Part shown: positions 55,419 to 63,534 of the stretch, piece after piece
Numbering within the stretch: position 1 is the stretch's first letter
How the letters are laid out: each line of letters starts with the position of its first letter
Source: Acidobacteria bacterium 13_1_20CM_3_53_8
GTDB taxonomy: Bacteria; Acidobacteriota; Blastocatellia; Pyrinomonadales; Pyrinomonadaceae
DNA length: 64,000 bases
Reading direction: 5' to 3'
Assembly: GCA_001920415.1 (NCBI GenBank)
Contig: MNJR01000126.1
Span: 21,757 to 85,756 of the forward strand
Position numbers and translations under genes: made by a program
The notes under the pieces: generated by a model
What the model saw: only the letters and a program-made list of their open reading frames with translations
Databases searched by the model: none
Told to the model about the DNA's origin: nothing

Positions 55419-55808
55419 ATAGATTTCTGCCAACACTTCGCCGCCGACGTTTTCGCGGCGGGCGGTTTTGCCGCTCATCAACCCTCTGGAGGTCGAGACG
55501 ATATTGATGCCGTAGCCGCCCAGGACTCTGGGAATCTCGCCCGCCCCGCGATAGACGCGGCGACCGGGGCGCGACACGCGCTCAAGGTGCGTGATGGAGC
55601 TTGTGCCACGCGCATCGTAGCGAAGGAAGATGCGTATGACGCGCCTTGCTCCATCGCCCTTGACGACGAAGTTGTTGATGTAGCCCTCTTCTTTAAGAAT
55701 ACGGGCGATCTCTAATTTCAACTTGGAAGCCGGAATGTCCACGCGCGAGTGCTTCGCCCCTATGGCGTTGCGAATCCGCGTCAGCATGTCGGCAATAGGA
55801 TCAGTCAT
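55416..55808 (-). CDS. rpsH: 30S ribosomal protein S8
   Basis: S8 (130 residues): MTDPIADMLTRIRNAIGAKH, and RVYRGAGEIPRVLGGYGINIVSTSRGLMS near the C terminus. It binds 16S helix 21 and the spc mRNA in E. coli. SD GGAG lies 12 nt before the ATG, directly after the GATGAGT arm (CACTGGAG). The TAA stop is part of the GGGATGA hairpin. Confidence 0.96.
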   Translation of the reverse strand: MTDPIADMLTRIRNAIGAKHSRVDIPASKLKLEIARILKEEGYINNFVVKGDGARRVIRIFLRYDARGTSSITHLERVSRPGRRVYRGAGEIPRVLGGYGINIVSTSRGLMSGKTARRENVGGEVLAEIY

Positions 55809-55820
55809 TACTAAAACTCC

Positions 55821-55900
55821 AGTGATGAGTGATAAGTGATGAGTGATGAGATAAGAACTAAATGCTTTTTCTTATCACTCATCACTCATCGCTTATCACT
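55821..55900. repeat. Heptamer hairpin, GATGAGT family, copy A
   Basis: Left arm 55821-55853 pairs with 55871-55900. The loop ATAAGAACTAAATGCTTTTTC is identical to that of copy B at 56724. Between rpsN and rpsH. Confidence 0.93.
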
Positions 55901-55908
55901 GTTTTTCC

Positions 55909-56094
55909 TTACCAGCTTGATTTCACGACGCCCGGAATCTGGCCTTGCAGCGCGAGTTCTCGGAAGCATATGCGGCACAGGTTGAACTTGCGCAGATAGC
56001 CGCGCGGTCGCCCGCATCGCTTGCAGCGCGTGTAAGCGCGCGACGAGAACTTCGGTTTCCGGTTCGATTTCGCAATCAGTGATTTCTTTGCCAT
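55909..56094 (-). CDS. rpsN: 30S ribosomal protein S14 type Z
   Basis: A 61-residue zinc-type S14: [19 protein letters not shown], then CKRCGRP and CRICFRE (two CxxC pairs). Start ATG 56094; the ORF extension is repeat. No SD: TTACGAATTAT precedes the ATG after the GGTGAAT array. Confidence 0.95.
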   Translation of the reverse strand: MAKKSLIAKSNRKPKFSSRAYTRCKRCGRPRGYLRKFNLCRICFRELALQGQIPGVVKSSW

Positions 56095-56102
56095 ATAATT
56101 CG

Positions 56103-56173
56103 TAAATGGTGAATGGTGAATGGTAAATGGAAATGGCTTTCTTCTATTCACCATTCACCATTTACCATTTACC
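56103..56173. repeat. Heptamer hairpin, GGTAAAT/GGTGAAT family
   Basis: Left arm 56103-56130 pairs with 56146-56173. Loop AAATGGCTTTCTTCT. The rplE TAG is part of the right arm (TAGGTAAATGG). Between rplE and rpsN. Confidence 0.92.
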
Positions 56174-56715
56174 TATTGTCTAAAAGGCATGCCAAGCGCT
56201 TTCAGTAGCGAGCGTGCCTGGTCGTCGTCGCGCGCGGTCGTGACGATTGAGATGTTCATGCCGCGCGTCTTGTCCACCTTGTTAAAATCAATTTCGGGGA
56301 AGATAAGTTGCTCGCGTATGCCTAGCGTGTAGTTGCCGCGACCGTCGAATGCTTTGGGCGAGACGCCGCGAAAGTCTCTCACGCGCGGCAGCGCGACCGT
56401 AATCAGACGATCAAGGAATTCGTACATGCGGTCGCCGCGAAGTGTGACCATCGTGCCAATGGGCATGCCCTGACGCAATTTGAAATTGGCTATGGATTTT
56501 TTCGCCTTCGTGACCACAGGCTTCTGTCCCGTGACTGCGCGAAGTTCATCTGCCGCCGTATCAAGCACTTTCGAGTTTGCTACGGCCTCACCCATCCCCA
56601 TATTAATGACTATCTTCTCAAGGCGCGGAATAGCCATAGGGTTCGCTATGCCGAACTCCTTCGAGATAGCCGGGGCAATCTCTTTCTGATAACGCTCTTT
56701 CAACCTTGCTGCCAT
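56173..56715 (-). CDS. rplE: 50S ribosomal protein L5
   Basis: L5 (180 residues), a 5S rRNA-binding protein: [46 protein letters not shown] and [31 protein letters not shown] is next to the ATG, just outside the GATGAGT arm. The TAG stop lies in the GGTAAAT hairpin. Confidence 0.96.
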   Translation of the reverse strand: MAARLKERYQKEIAPAISKEFGIANPMAIPRLEKIVINMGMGEAVANSKVLDTAADELRAVTGQKPVVTKAKKSIANFKLRQGMPIGTMVTLRGDRMYEFLDRLITVALPRVRDFRGVSPKAFDGRGNYTLGIREQLIFPEIDFNKVDKTRGMNISIVTTARDDDQARSLLKALGMPFRQ

Positions 56716-56723
56716 ATAAACCT

Positions 56724-56804
56724 CAGTGATAAGTGATAAGTGATGAGTGATGAGATAAGAACTAAATGCTTTTTCTTATCACTTATCACTCATCACTTAT
56801 CACC
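56724..56804. repeat. Heptamer hairpin, GATGAGT family, copy B
   Basis: Left arm 56724-56757 pairs with 56773-56804. The loop is identical to copy A at 55821; only a few GATGAGT/GATAAGT unit swaps differ. Between rplX and rplE. Confidence 0.93.
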
Positions 56805-56809
56805 GCTTT

Positions 56810-57148
56810 TTACTTCTCCAAGCTCTGCCCGCTCGCGGCTGCTACGCGAATCTTCGAGCCGTCGCCCTCGACCTGATATTTGACGCGGGTCGGTTTACCC
56901 GACTGTGGGTCAATCAACTGTACGTTCGAGATGGCGATGAAAGCCTCTTTATCAATAATGCCGCCGCCGCGATTCAGGCCGGGGTTGGCTTTCTGATGTC
57001 TCTTTATGATGTTCGTGCCCTCTACCTTGACTTTGCCTTTGACGGGCAGGACTTCTAGCACGCGACCGCGTTTCCCTTTGTCTCGACCGGCGATGATCAC
57101 GACGGTGTCATTCTTTTTAACTTTCGCTCGCTTTATTCCCTTGTTCAT
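56810..57148 (-). CDS. rplX: 50S ribosomal protein L24
   Basis: L24 (112 residues) with the KOW motif KKNDTVVIIAGRDKGKRGRVLEV and the following NIIKRHQKANP. Its SD (GGAGGTG) lies in the last codons of rplN, three bases apart, so the pair is coupled and has no spacer hairpin. Confidence 0.96.
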   Translation of the reverse strand: MNKGIKRAKVKKNDTVVIIAGRDKGKRGRVLEVLPVKGKVKVEGTNIIKRHQKANPGLNRGGGIIDKEAFIAISNVQLIDPQSGKPTRVKYQVEGDGSKIRVAAASGQSLEK

Positions 57149-57151
57149 CTC

Positions 57152-57523
57152 TTAAATCACCTCCGGCGCGAGTGAGACTATTTTCATGAAATTGCGGTCG
57201 CGCAGTTCGCGCGCCACAGGCCCGAAGACGCGCGTGCCAATCGGCGTATCGTCCGGCTTAATCAGCACGCAAGCGTTCTGGTCGAACCTGATATAGGTGC
57301 CGTCCTTGCGTCTAACCTCTTTGCGCGTGCGAACGATGACTGCGTTCTGCACTGTTCCCTTTTTGACAGCCCCGTCGGGCGTAGCCTCTTTCACGGCGAC
57401 CTTGATGCGATCACCCAAAGAAGCGATCTTCCCGGTAGAGCCGCCAATCGGCATAATCATCTCGACGCGACGCGCCCCCGAATTGTCCGCAACCTCCAGA
57501 GAGGTCTGCATCTGAATAGCCAT
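57152..57523 (-). CDS. rplN: 50S ribosomal protein L14
   Basis: L14 (123 residues): [19 protein letters not shown] start and [24 protein letters not shown] end. It is the binding partner of RsfS, encoded at 39604. ATG 57523 is preceded by the shared 17-nt SD-bearing flank of the CAGTTTT hairpin. Confidence 0.96.
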   Translation of the reverse strand: MAIQMQTSLEVADNSGARRVEMIMPIGGSTGKIASLGDRIKVAVKEATPDGAVKKGTVQNAVIVRTRKEVRRKDGTYIRFDQNACVLIKPDDTPIGTRVFGPVARELRDRNFMKIVSLAPEVI

Positions 57524-57607
57524 TGCTCACTCCGTTCGCAGTTTTCAGTTTTTAGTTTTCAGTTTTCAGTTAAAAGCTTTTCGCTCTTTGCTGAAAACTG
57601 AAAACTA
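57524..57607. repeat. Heptamer hairpin, CAGTTTT family, with SD flank
   Basis: Left arm 57539-57569, right arm 57591-57607. Loop GTTAAAAGCTTTTCGCTC is the family core in reverse orientation. The rpsQ TAG stop lies in the right arm. Flank GCTCACTCCGTTCGCAG at 57525-57541. Confidence 0.93.
57525..57541 (-). promoter_or_regulatory. Shared SD-bearing flank before rplN
   Basis: Minus strand reads CTGCGAACGGAGTGAGC, with GGAG 6 nt from the rplN ATG. The identical 17-mer precedes rplP, rplV and rplD. Confidence 0.75.
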
Positions 57608-58003
57608 TTTCGCTGCTTTCTGCAAAATCTCTACGACGCGCCAGCGTTTGCGGGCTGAAAGCGGTCTGGTCTCTACTATGCGCACCTTGTCGCCTACGGT
57701 CGCGCCGGTTTCGTCGTGCGCCATGAACTTAGAGGTTCGGCGCACATAGCGGCGATACTTCGGATGAAGAACCTTTCGGTCAACTCTGACCACGACCGTT
57801 TTCTGCATCTTGTCAGAAGCCACTATGCCGACTTTCTGCACACGCGTACCACGCTTTCCGGCTTCCGCGCCGGTAGAATCGCCAGCTTGCGCGTCAACAT
57901 TGGGCGCAACCTCGTGCGCAAGCGTCTCGCCCGCCCGTGCGCCTTCGGCCACCTGCGCCTCGTCCGAAGTCGGCTTCACATCTTGATTATCTTCTGTTGC
58001 CAT
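57605..58003 (-). CDS. rpsQ: 30S ribosomal protein S17 with acidic N-terminal extension
   Basis: The S17 core (GIVASDKMQKTVVVRVDRKVLHPKYRRYVRR, about residues 58-90) follows an acidic, Ala/Glu-rich extension of about 50 residues. ATG 58003 has an excellent SD (GAGGTAAGAG), so the extension appears genuine. Usual S17 is 80-90 residues; here 132. The TAG stop is in the CAGTTTT hairpin. Confidence 0.94.
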   Translation of the reverse strand: MATEDNQDVKPTSDEAQVAEGARAGETLAHEVAPNVDAQAGDSTGAEAGKRGTRVQKVGIVASDKMQKTVVVRVDRKVLHPKYRRYVRRTSKFMAHDETGATVGDKVRIVETRPLSARKRWRVVEILQKAAK

Positions 58004-58013
58004 CTCTTACCTC

Positions 58014-58080
58014 GTGAATGGTAAATGGTAAATGGTGAATGGAAGAACCGCTTTTTACTATTTACGATTTACCATTTACC
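58014..58080. repeat. Heptamer hairpin, GGTAAAT family
   Basis: Left arm 58014-58042 (GTGAATGGTAAATGGTAAAT) pairs with 58057-58080. Loop AAGAACCGCTTTTTACT. The rpmC TAA stop belongs to the right arm. Confidence 0.92.
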
Positions 58081-58291
58081 TTCCTGCTGTCGTCTCGCGC
58101 TCGCGCATGATTGTTCGAATACGTGCGAGCGACTTCTTCTCCTGTCGAATCTTTTTGATCGCATCAACTTCGCCTAGAGCGAGTTTGAAGTTAAGCCTGA
58201 AGAGCGATTCTTTCAGGCGAGCCGCTTCCGCCTTCAACTCTTCTTCCGGCGTGTCGTGCAGGCGATCAACCTCTTCGCGTCTCTTTGCCAT
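58076..58291 (-). CDS. rpmC: 50S ribosomal protein L29
   Basis: L29 (71 residues): the helical hairpin of KRREEVDRLHDTPEEELKAE, KESLFRLNFKLALGE and IRQEKKSLARIRTIM. It begins at the overlapping stop of rplP (TAATG). Its stop TAA sits in the GGTAAAT hairpin. Confidence 0.95.
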   Translation of the reverse strand: MAKRREEVDRLHDTPEEELKAEAARLKESLFRLNFKLALGEVDAIKKIRQEKKSLARIRTIMRERETTAGR

Positions 58292-58719
58292 TAGATAACG
58301 CCTCCTTCCTGCTCTGCGCGCGTGACGAATCTGGTCTTAATCGGAAGCTTTTGCGCCGCAAGCCTCATGGCCTCGCGCGCCGTTGGTTCGTCAACGCCCT
58401 CAATCTCGTAAAGGATGCGCCCAGGTTTCACAACCGCCACCCAGTATTCCGGCGCTCCCTTGCCCTTGCCCATGCGCGTTTCCGCAGGCTTCTTTGTGAT
58501 GGGCTTATCGGGGAACATGCGAATCCAGATTTTGCCGCCGCGCTTGATGTGGCGCGTCATTGCAATACGCGCGGCCTCTATCTGGCGGTCTGTTATCCAC
58601 GCAGGCTCAAGCGCTTTTAATCCATACTCACCGAAGCTCACCTCAGCGCCGCGAATCGCCTTACCCGTCATGCGCCCCTTCATCTGCTTACGGTGCTTTA
58701 CCTTCTTCGGCATCAACAT
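58291..58719 (-). CDS. rplP: 50S ribosomal protein L16
   Basis: L16 (142 residues): [51 protein letters not shown] and the C-terminal end. ATG 58719, with GGAG 8 nt upstream in the shared flank; the inner ATG at 58713 is the alternative. Its stop overlaps the L29 ATG by one base. Confidence 0.95.
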   Translation of the reverse strand: MLMPKKVKHRKQMKGRMTGKAIRGAEVSFGEYGLKALEPAWITDRQIEAARIAMTRHIKRGGKIWIRMFPDKPITKKPAETRMGKGKGAPEYWVAVVKPGRILYEIEGVDEPTAREAMRLAAQKLPIKTRFVTRAEQEGGVI

Positions 58720-58721
58720 AA

Positions 58722-58820
58722 GTGCTCACTCCGTTCGCAGTTTTCAGTTTTTAGTTTTCAGTTTTCAGTAAAAAGCTTTTTGCCTCGTTCTGAAAACTGA
58801 AAACTAAAAACTGAAAACTG
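58722..58820. repeat. Heptamer hairpin, CAGTTTT family, with SD flank
   Basis: Left arm 58738-58769, right arm 58791-58820. Loop GTAAAAAGCTTTTTGCCTCG, reverse orientation. Between rpsC and rplP, with the SD flank at 58724-58740. Confidence 0.93.
58724..58740 (-). promoter_or_regulatory. Shared SD-bearing flank before rplP
   Basis: Minus strand CTGCGAACGGAGTGAGC, GGAG 8 nt before the rplP ATG at 58719. Confidence 0.75.
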
Positions 58821-58823
58821 TTC

Positions 58824-59606
58824 TTATGATCTGTCCCCGCGTCCTCGTCCTCCGCGCTCGCGCCCTTCACCGTCGCGGCCTTCGCGTTCACGGCGTGTGC
58901 GTGCGCGACGCTCGCGCCCGTCAGCGCCGCGAGGCTCGTTAATCGGGTCTGTGCCCGTGCCGCGAGCCATAGCAGCTTTCGGGTCAAGAATCTCGCCGCG
59001 ATAAATCCAGACCTTCACGCCTATGACGCCGAAGGTCGTGTTGGCTTCCGCGAATCCGTAGTCAACGTCTGCGCGAAGAGTGTGAAGAGGAAGCTGCCCT
59101 TGAAGATGCCACTCGCTGCGCGCAATCTCAGCACCGTTCAACCGGCCAGAGACTTTGACCTTGATGCCCTGCGCTCCGAATCGCAGAGACTCTTCTACAG
59201 CCTTTCGCATTGCGCGACGAAAAGCTATGCGCTTCTCTAATTGAGCGGCGATTTTTTCGGCCTGCAATTGGGCATTCAATTCTGGCTTGTGAATCTCCTG
59301 AATCGAAACGAGCACTTCGCGTCCGGTCTTCTCCGAAAGATCGCCTTTCAGTTTGTCAATCTCCGCGCCTTTGCGCCCGATGATGATGCCGGGGCGCGAG
59401 GTGTAGATGATTATCTTCAGGCGGTTGGCCGCGCGCTCAACATCAACGTGCGAGACGCCCGCTCCTGCGAAGCGCTGCTTCAAATCCTTCTTGAGCTTCA
59501 AATCTTCCAGAAGGTACTCGCCGAACTGGCGCTTGGCGAACCAGTGCGAGTGCCAATCTTTGTTGTAGCCCAATCGGAAGCCGTATGGATGAACTTTCTG
59601 ACCCAC
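58824..59606 (-). CDS. rpsC: 30S ribosomal protein S3 with Arg-rich tail
   Basis: S3 with the KH domain [18 protein letters not shown] and C-terminal WIYRGEILD. Start: GTG 59606 ([15 protein letters not shown]) with SD GGAG, not TTG 59636. An Arg/Gly/Glu-rich tail of about 40 residues ([20 protein letters not shown]) follows; S3 tails vary widely. 260 residues. Confidence 0.95.
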   Translation of the reverse strand: MGQKVHPYGFRLGYNKDWHSHWFAKRQFGEYLLEDLKLKKDLKQRFAGAGVSHVDVERAANRLKIIIYTSRPGIIIGRKGAEIDKLKGDLSEKTGREVLVSIQEIHKPELNAQLQAEKIAAQLEKRIAFRRAMRKAVEESLRFGAQGIKVKVSGRLNGAEIARSEWHLQGQLPLHTLRADVDYGFAEANTTFGVIGVKVWIYRGEILDPKAAMARGTGTDPINEPRGADGRERRARTRREREGRDGEGRERGGRGRGDRS

Positions 59607-59629
59607 TCTATTTCTCCGTTTCGCATCGC

Positions 59630-59744
59630 ATCTCAAGTTTGAGAAGTTAAATAACTAAAATCTCTTGCGGGATGCTTATCTCGAATCTACTGAGTTTGAA
59701 ATATCTGAAATCTCAAATTTGAAATTTCAAATTCCAAATTAAAA
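59630..59744. repeat. rplV-rpsC spacer with degenerate AAATTTC-type repeat
   Basis: CTCAAATTTGAAATTTCAAATT near 59712-59738 and ATCTCAAGTTTGAGA at 59629-59643 are palindromic, and GAAATATCTGAAATC lies between. It ends with ATTAAAAGC. Probably a decayed spacer hairpin of another arm family. Confidence 0.55.
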
Positions 59745-59745
59745 G

Positions 59746-60312
59746 CTATTCTTCGCCCGCGCCCTCTTCCTTTTTCGCAGCCGCTTTCTTTGACGTGCGC
59801 GTGGTCGCAGTCTTCTTTTCGCCCTCACTCTTCGACGCCGTGCGCTTTGCACGAGGCGCTGCTGCCGCGCCGCCGCGCCTTCTAGACTTGCTCTCTTCTA
59901 GCTTCGCTGGCTTAGCCCCGGAAACCTTACCCTTGCCGTTGCCCGTGACCGCTGCCTTTTCATCATTCGACAGAAGGATGGTGACGTGGCAGAAGTGGCG
60001 GCGCTCGCGGTAGGCACGACCCTGCGGCGCTGGTCTCATGCGGCGCTGAAACTTTGTCTTGCCGCGATCAACGTAAGCGGCTTTCACCCACAGTTCGTCA
60101 ACGTCAATCGCAACGTTCGCTTTCTCCGCAGCCTCGTTCGCGTTGGCTATGGCCGAACGCATGCACTTCTCTACGTGAGGCGCTGCGCGCTTGTTCGTAA
60201 ACTGCAAGATCGCCAAAGCCTCGTTGACGTTCTTGCCGCGAATCATATCCACCACCAAACGCGCCTTCTGCGCCGACCCTCGAATATGTCTTGCACTGGC
60301 TCTTGCTTCCAT
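59746..60312 (-). CDS. rplV: 50S ribosomal protein L22 with long basic tail
   Basis: L22 core (EARASARHIRGSAQKARLVVDMIRGKNVNEALAIL, RMRPAPQGRAYR) covers residues 1-115. A Lys/Ala/Arg/Glu-rich extension of about 70 residues follows (SKSRRRGGAAAAPRAKRTASK). ATG 60312 has GGAG in the shared flank; the GTG at 60318 is inside the SD. Usual length 110-120 against 188 here. Confidence 0.94.
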   Translation of the reverse strand: MEARASARHIRGSAQKARLVVDMIRGKNVNEALAILQFTNKRAAPHVEKCMRSAIANANEAAEKANVAIDVDELWVKAAYVDRGKTKFQRRMRPAPQGRAYRERRHFCHVTILLSNDEKAAVTGNGKGKVSGAKPAKLEESKSRRRGGAAAAPRAKRTASKSEGEKKTATTRTSKKAAAKKEEGAGEE

Positions 60313-60329
60313 GCTCACTCCGTTCGCAG
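60313..60329 (-). promoter_or_regulatory. Shared SD-bearing flank before rplV
   Basis: Minus strand CTGCGAACGGAGTGAGC, directly followed by the rplV ATG; GGAG is 5 nt from the start codon. Confidence 0.75.
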
Positions 60330-60409
60330 TTTTAAGTTTTAAGTTTTAAGTTTTCAGAAAGAAGCGCAAAGCTTTTAACCGAAAACTGTAAACTAAAAAC
60401 TGAAAACTA
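60313..60409. repeat. Heptamer hairpin, CAGTTTT/AAGTTTT family, with SD flank
   Basis: Left arm 60327-60357 (AAGTTTTAAGTTTTAAG) pairs with 60381-60409. Loop AAAGAAGCGCAAAGCTTTTAA, forward orientation. The rpsS TAG stop is in the right arm. Confidence 0.93.
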
Positions 60410-60703
60410 TTTCCTCGCTACTTTCGACGACTTTTCTGCTTTCGTGCCCGAATGCCCTTTGAAGGTGCGCGTGGGCGCGAACTCGCCTAGCTTGTGGCCG
60501 ACCATGTTTTCGGTGACGTAGATGGGCAGATGTCGCCTCCCGTTGTGAACGCCGAAGGTCATTCCGACCATGTCCGGCGTGATCATAGAGCGGCGCGACC
60601 ATGTCTTGATCGCGGGCGGACGAGCCGCGCCACTGCGTATGCGCTCCACTGCCTTACGAATGCTCTCGTCAATGAACGGCCCTTTTTTAACTGAACGTGC
60701 CAT
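60407..60703 (-). CDS. rpsS: 30S ribosomal protein S19
   Basis: S19 (98 residues): [15 protein letters not shown] start, [24 protein letters not shown], and [24 protein letters not shown] lies directly after the GGATTTT arm (CCAAAATGGAG) and 6 nt from the ATG. The TAG stop belongs to the CAGTTTT hairpin. Confidence 0.96.
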   Translation of the reverse strand: MARSVKKGPFIDESIRKAVERIRSGAARPPAIKTWSRRSMITPDMVGMTFGVHNGRRHLPIYVTENMVGHKLGEFAPTRTFKGHSGTKAEKSSKVARK

Positions 60704-60713
60704 AGTTACTCCA

Positions 60714-60817
60714 TTTTGGATTTTAGATTGCCGATTTTGGATTGAAAGATAACTCGATGGGTTCGAGTTGATTCAATCCGTTCGCTAATCCAAAATCCAA
60801 AATCTAAAATCCAAAAT
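60714..60817. repeat. Heptamer hairpin, GGATTTT family, loop inverted
   Basis: Left arm 60714-60743 (with the marker GATTGCCGATTTTGG) and right arm 60787-60817. The loop, read on the minus strand, starts AGCGAACGGATTGAAT and ends CTTTC, the reverse of the copy at 61654. The rplB TGA stop is at its edge. Confidence 0.93.
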
Positions 60818-61647
60818 CACTTCACTCTTCTATCGCGCACGATCATCTTCTGAGTGCGCTTGTTGTTGCGCGTCTTGTAGCCGCGCGTAGGCTGTCCCCA
60901 GGGCGTAACGGGGTGACGACCGCCAGATGTTTTGCCTTCGCCGCCGCCGTGCGGGTGATCCACAGGGTTCATAGCAACGCCGCGAACATGCGGGCGTATG
61001 CCTTTCCAACGAGAGCGCCCTGCCTTGCCGTAAGAGATGTTCTCGTGCTCTACGTTTCCGACCTGGCCGACAGTCGCTTTGCAGACAACGGGCACGCGGC
61101 GAACTTCGCCCGAAGGCATGCGAAGCTGAGCGTAGTCACCCTCTTTCGCCAAAACTTGCGCGAACGAGCCAGCCGAGCGAGCCATCTGCCCGCCCTTTCC
61201 GGGACGCATCTCTATGTTGTGAATCTGCGTTCCCAGAGGGATGTTGCGTATGGGCAAGCTATTGCCGGGAAGAATGTCTGCTTCAGGCCCGCTCATCACA
61301 GTCTTGCCGACTTCCAACCCTATGGGCGACAGTATGTAACGCTTCTCGCCGTCAAGATAAGTGATCAGAGCTATGTGAGCCGAGCGATTCGGGTCGTACT
61401 CAATCTGAGTTACGCGACCGGGAACATTGTCCTTGTCCCGCTTGAAATCAATGATGCGGTAGAAGCGCTTGTGGCCGCCGCCGCGACGACGCACAGTTAT
61501 GCGCCCGTCATTGTTTCGCCCCGAAATACGCTTCTTCGGCTCAAGCAGAGATTTTTCTGGCTCTGCTCCCATGGTCAGCTCATCGCGCGTCAAATAGGTC
61601 TGGTAACGACGCGCTGGCGATGTCGGTGTAAGTTTCTTAATTCCCAT
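60817..61647 (-). CDS. rplB: 50S ribosomal protein L2
   Basis: L2 (276 residues): [20 protein letters not shown] near the N terminus, [17 protein letters not shown], and the conserved [21 protein letters not shown] peptidyl-transferase-facing loop. No SD before the ATG (CCAAAATTGAATTATG). Its TGA stop is formed by the repeat edge. Confidence 0.96.
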   Translation of the reverse strand: MGIKKLTPTSPARRYQTYLTRDELTMGAEPEKSLLEPKKRISGRNNDGRITVRRRGGGHKRFYRIIDFKRDKDNVPGRVTQIEYDPNRSAHIALITYLDGEKRYILSPIGLEVGKTVMSGPEADILPGNSLPIRNIPLGTQIHNIEMRPGKGGQMARSAGSFAQVLAKEGDYAQLRMPSGEVRRVPVVCKATVGQVGNVEHENISYGKAGRSRWKGIRPHVRGVAMNPVDHPHGGGEGKTSGGRHPVTPWGQPTRGYKTRNNKRTQKMIVRDRRVK

Positions 61648-61653
61648 AATTCA

Positions 61654-61752
61654 ATTTTGGATTTTGGATTGCCGATTTTGGATTAGCGAACGGATTGAAT
61701 CTGACGAACAAGCTCTCTTTCAATCCAAAATCCAAAATCTAAAATCCAAAAT
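61654..61752. repeat. Heptamer hairpin, GGATTTT family, loop forward
   Basis: Left arm 61654-61684 (with GATTGCCGATTTTGG) and right arm 61722-61752. Loop AGCGAACGGATTGAAT...CTCTCTTTC on the plus strand. Between rplW and rplB. Confidence 0.93.
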
Positions 61753-61754
61753 GG

Positions 61755-62060
61755 TTAGATCGCTTCGCCGTAATCAACAGGCTTCTCGCCATGCTTCAGT
61801 GTGACGTAGGCTTTCTTCCATGAAGGCTTGCGGCCTTCAAAGCGCCCGCGCCTAGCCATCTTGCCCATGTAGTTGATCGTTCGCACCTGATCAACCTTGA
61901 CCTGGAAGATTGTCTCGACCGCAGACTTGATTTCGGGCTTGGTCGCATGACGGTCAACGCGGAAGGTCAAAAGCTGCCGACCGTCCTGCGTCTCTTCTTT
62001 AGCCACTAGCGCCTTCTCTGTAATCACAGGCGACTTGATGATGTCCCAAACAGTTCTCAT
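61755..62060 (-). CDS. rplW: 50S ribosomal protein L23
   Basis: L23 (101 residues): MRTVWDIIKSPVITEKALVAKE start, FQVKVDQVRTINYMGKMARRGRF. Start ATG 62060, seven bases after rplD, without a strong SD, so probably coupled. The longer ORF start is rejected. It sits at the ribosomal exit site. Confidence 0.95.
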   Translation of the reverse strand: MRTVWDIIKSPVITEKALVAKEETQDGRQLLTFRVDRHATKPEIKSAVETIFQVKVDQVRTINYMGKMARRGRFEGRKPSWKKAYVTLKHGEKPVDYGEAI

Positions 62061-62067
62061 CCTGGTT

Positions 62068-62781
62068 TTACGCCGCCTCCTCCGTCGCGTTATCCACAGC
62101 CGCGTCGCTCTCTTCTTCACGCTCGATTGTCTGCTCTTCGTTGCCCTGTCGCTTCGAATCCAGAAGCTCTGTCAACTCAGCTACAGCCGCGCGCGAGATC
62201 AAAAGCTTTTCGTGGTAGAGCAGATCGTAGATGTTCAGGCCATAGCTGTTGACGACCTTAGCGTTCCTGACGTTGCGCGATGCACGCAGCAGAAACTCGT
62301 TGTCGAGCGAATCAACGATGAGAGTCTTACTGTCCGAGAGTCCGATTTTCGTCAACGACTCTATAAAAGATTTCGTCTTCGCTTCGTCCAGCTTGAAAGC
62401 ATCCAGCACAACGACGTTGCCTTCGCGCAGCCGCTCCGAAAGTGCAGAGCGAAGCGCCCCTCGCTTCATCTTCTTCGGCATGTTGTAAGACCAGTCGCGC
62501 TCGTGCGGCCCGTGCGCGTTGCCGCCGCCTTTCCACAGAGGCGAGCGTATAGAGGCTATGCGAGCGCGCCCCGTCCCCTTCTGCTTCCAGAGCTTTCGGC
62601 CTGAGCCGGAAACATCGCCGCGCGTCTTCGTGCCGACCGTGCCAGCCCGCGCGTTCGCCAGAAAATTTCTGACCGCAGCGTGAATCAGCGATTCGTTCAA
62701 CGCCGCGCCGAACACCACGTCGGATAACTCAACCTCTCCGACCTCTTCATTCTTTAAATTGCGCACCTTAACGGTAGGCAT
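62068..62781 (-). CDS. rplD: 50S ribosomal protein L4 with acidic tail
   Basis: L4: [46 protein letters not shown] is the long rRNA-binding loop (in part). An acidic C-terminal tail of about 25 residues ([18 protein letters not shown]) is extra. ATG 62781 has GGAG in the shared flank. Confidence 0.95.
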   Translation of the reverse strand: MPTVKVRNLKNEEVGEVELSDVVFGAALNESLIHAAVRNFLANARAGTVGTKTRGDVSGSGRKLWKQKGTGRARIASIRSPLWKGGGNAHGPHERDWSYNMPKKMKRGALRSALSERLREGNVVVLDAFKLDEAKTKSFIESLTKIGLSDSKTLIVDSLDNEFLLRASRNVRNAKVVNSYGLNIYDLLYHEKLLISRAAVAELTELLDSKRQGNEEQTIEREEESDAAVDNATEEAA

Positions 62782-62879
62782 AGCTCACTCCGTTCGCAGT
62801 TTTTAGTTTTCAGTTTTCAGTTTTCAGTGGAAAGCCTTTCGTCCCTTTCTGAAAACTGAAAACTGTAAACTGAAAACTA
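62782..62879. repeat. Heptamer hairpin, CAGTTTT family, with SD flank
   Basis: Left arm 62797-62827 pairs with 62850-62879. Loop GTGGAAAGCCTTTCGTCCC, reverse orientation. The rplC TAG lies in the right arm. Confidence 0.93.
62783..62799 (-). promoter_or_regulatory. Shared SD-bearing flank before rplD
   Basis: Minus strand CTGCGAACGGAGTGAGC followed by T and the rplD ATG; GGAG spacing 6 nt. Confidence 0.75.
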
Positions 62880-63524
62880 TCTTTTCGCTTTCTTAATAAT
62901 CACTACGCTGCCGTTCGCGCCCGGTACTGCGCCGCGCACCATCAGCAGGTTGTTCTCAACATCAACGCGAGCGACCGTCAATCCCTTAACGGTCACGCGA
63001 ACGTCGCCCATGTGGCCTGATGAGCGCGTGCCCTTAACGACGCGAGACGGATAGGCCGACGCGCCTATTGAACCCGGCGCTCGCACGTTCATAGAGCCAT
63101 GCGACTCAGGCCCGCGATTGAAGTTGTGGCGCTTCACAGTGCCTGCGAAGCCGCGTCCCTTCGAGCGGCCTATTACTTCAATCGCATCGCCGTCCGCGAA
63201 CAGGTCAACGAGAATTTTGTCGCCAACGTTTGTCGCTTCCGTTCCATCTTCAAGACGAAACTCGCGCAACACTCGCCTAGGCGGCGTGCCCCCGCCAGTC
63301 TTCTCGAAGTGGCCGCGCATAGGCTTATTCACATTCTTCAGCTTGACGGGCTTATCTTCGACCAGCCCCAACTGAACGGCGTTATAGCCATCCTTGCCAC
63401 CCGCAGATTTCTTCTGCACCACGACGCAAGGCCCGGCTTTGATAACAGTCACAGGCGTGACCGTCCCATCCGCCGCAAAAAGTTGCGTCATGCCAATCTT
63501 CTTACCGATGATTCCGTTAACCAT
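62877..63524 (-). CDS. rplC: 50S ribosomal protein L3
   Basis: L3 (215 residues): [46 protein letters not shown] and [18 protein letters not shown], the last two being the conserved rRNA-binding loops. ATG 63524 has SD GAGG 8 nt upstream at the very edge of the hairpin (CTGAGGTTAAG). Its TAG stop is repeat-derived. Confidence 0.96.
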   Translation of the reverse strand: MVNGIIGKKIGMTQLFAADGTVTPVTVIKAGPCVVVQKKSAGGKDGYNAVQLGLVEDKPVKLKNVNKPMRGHFEKTGGGTPPRRVLREFRLEDGTEATNVGDKILVDLFADGDAIEVIGRSKGRGFAGTVKRHNFNRGPESHGSMNVRAPGSIGASAYPSRVVKGTRSSGHMGDVRVTVKGLTVARVDVENNLLMVRGAVPGANGSVVIIKKAKR

Positions 63525-63534
63525 CACTTAACCT

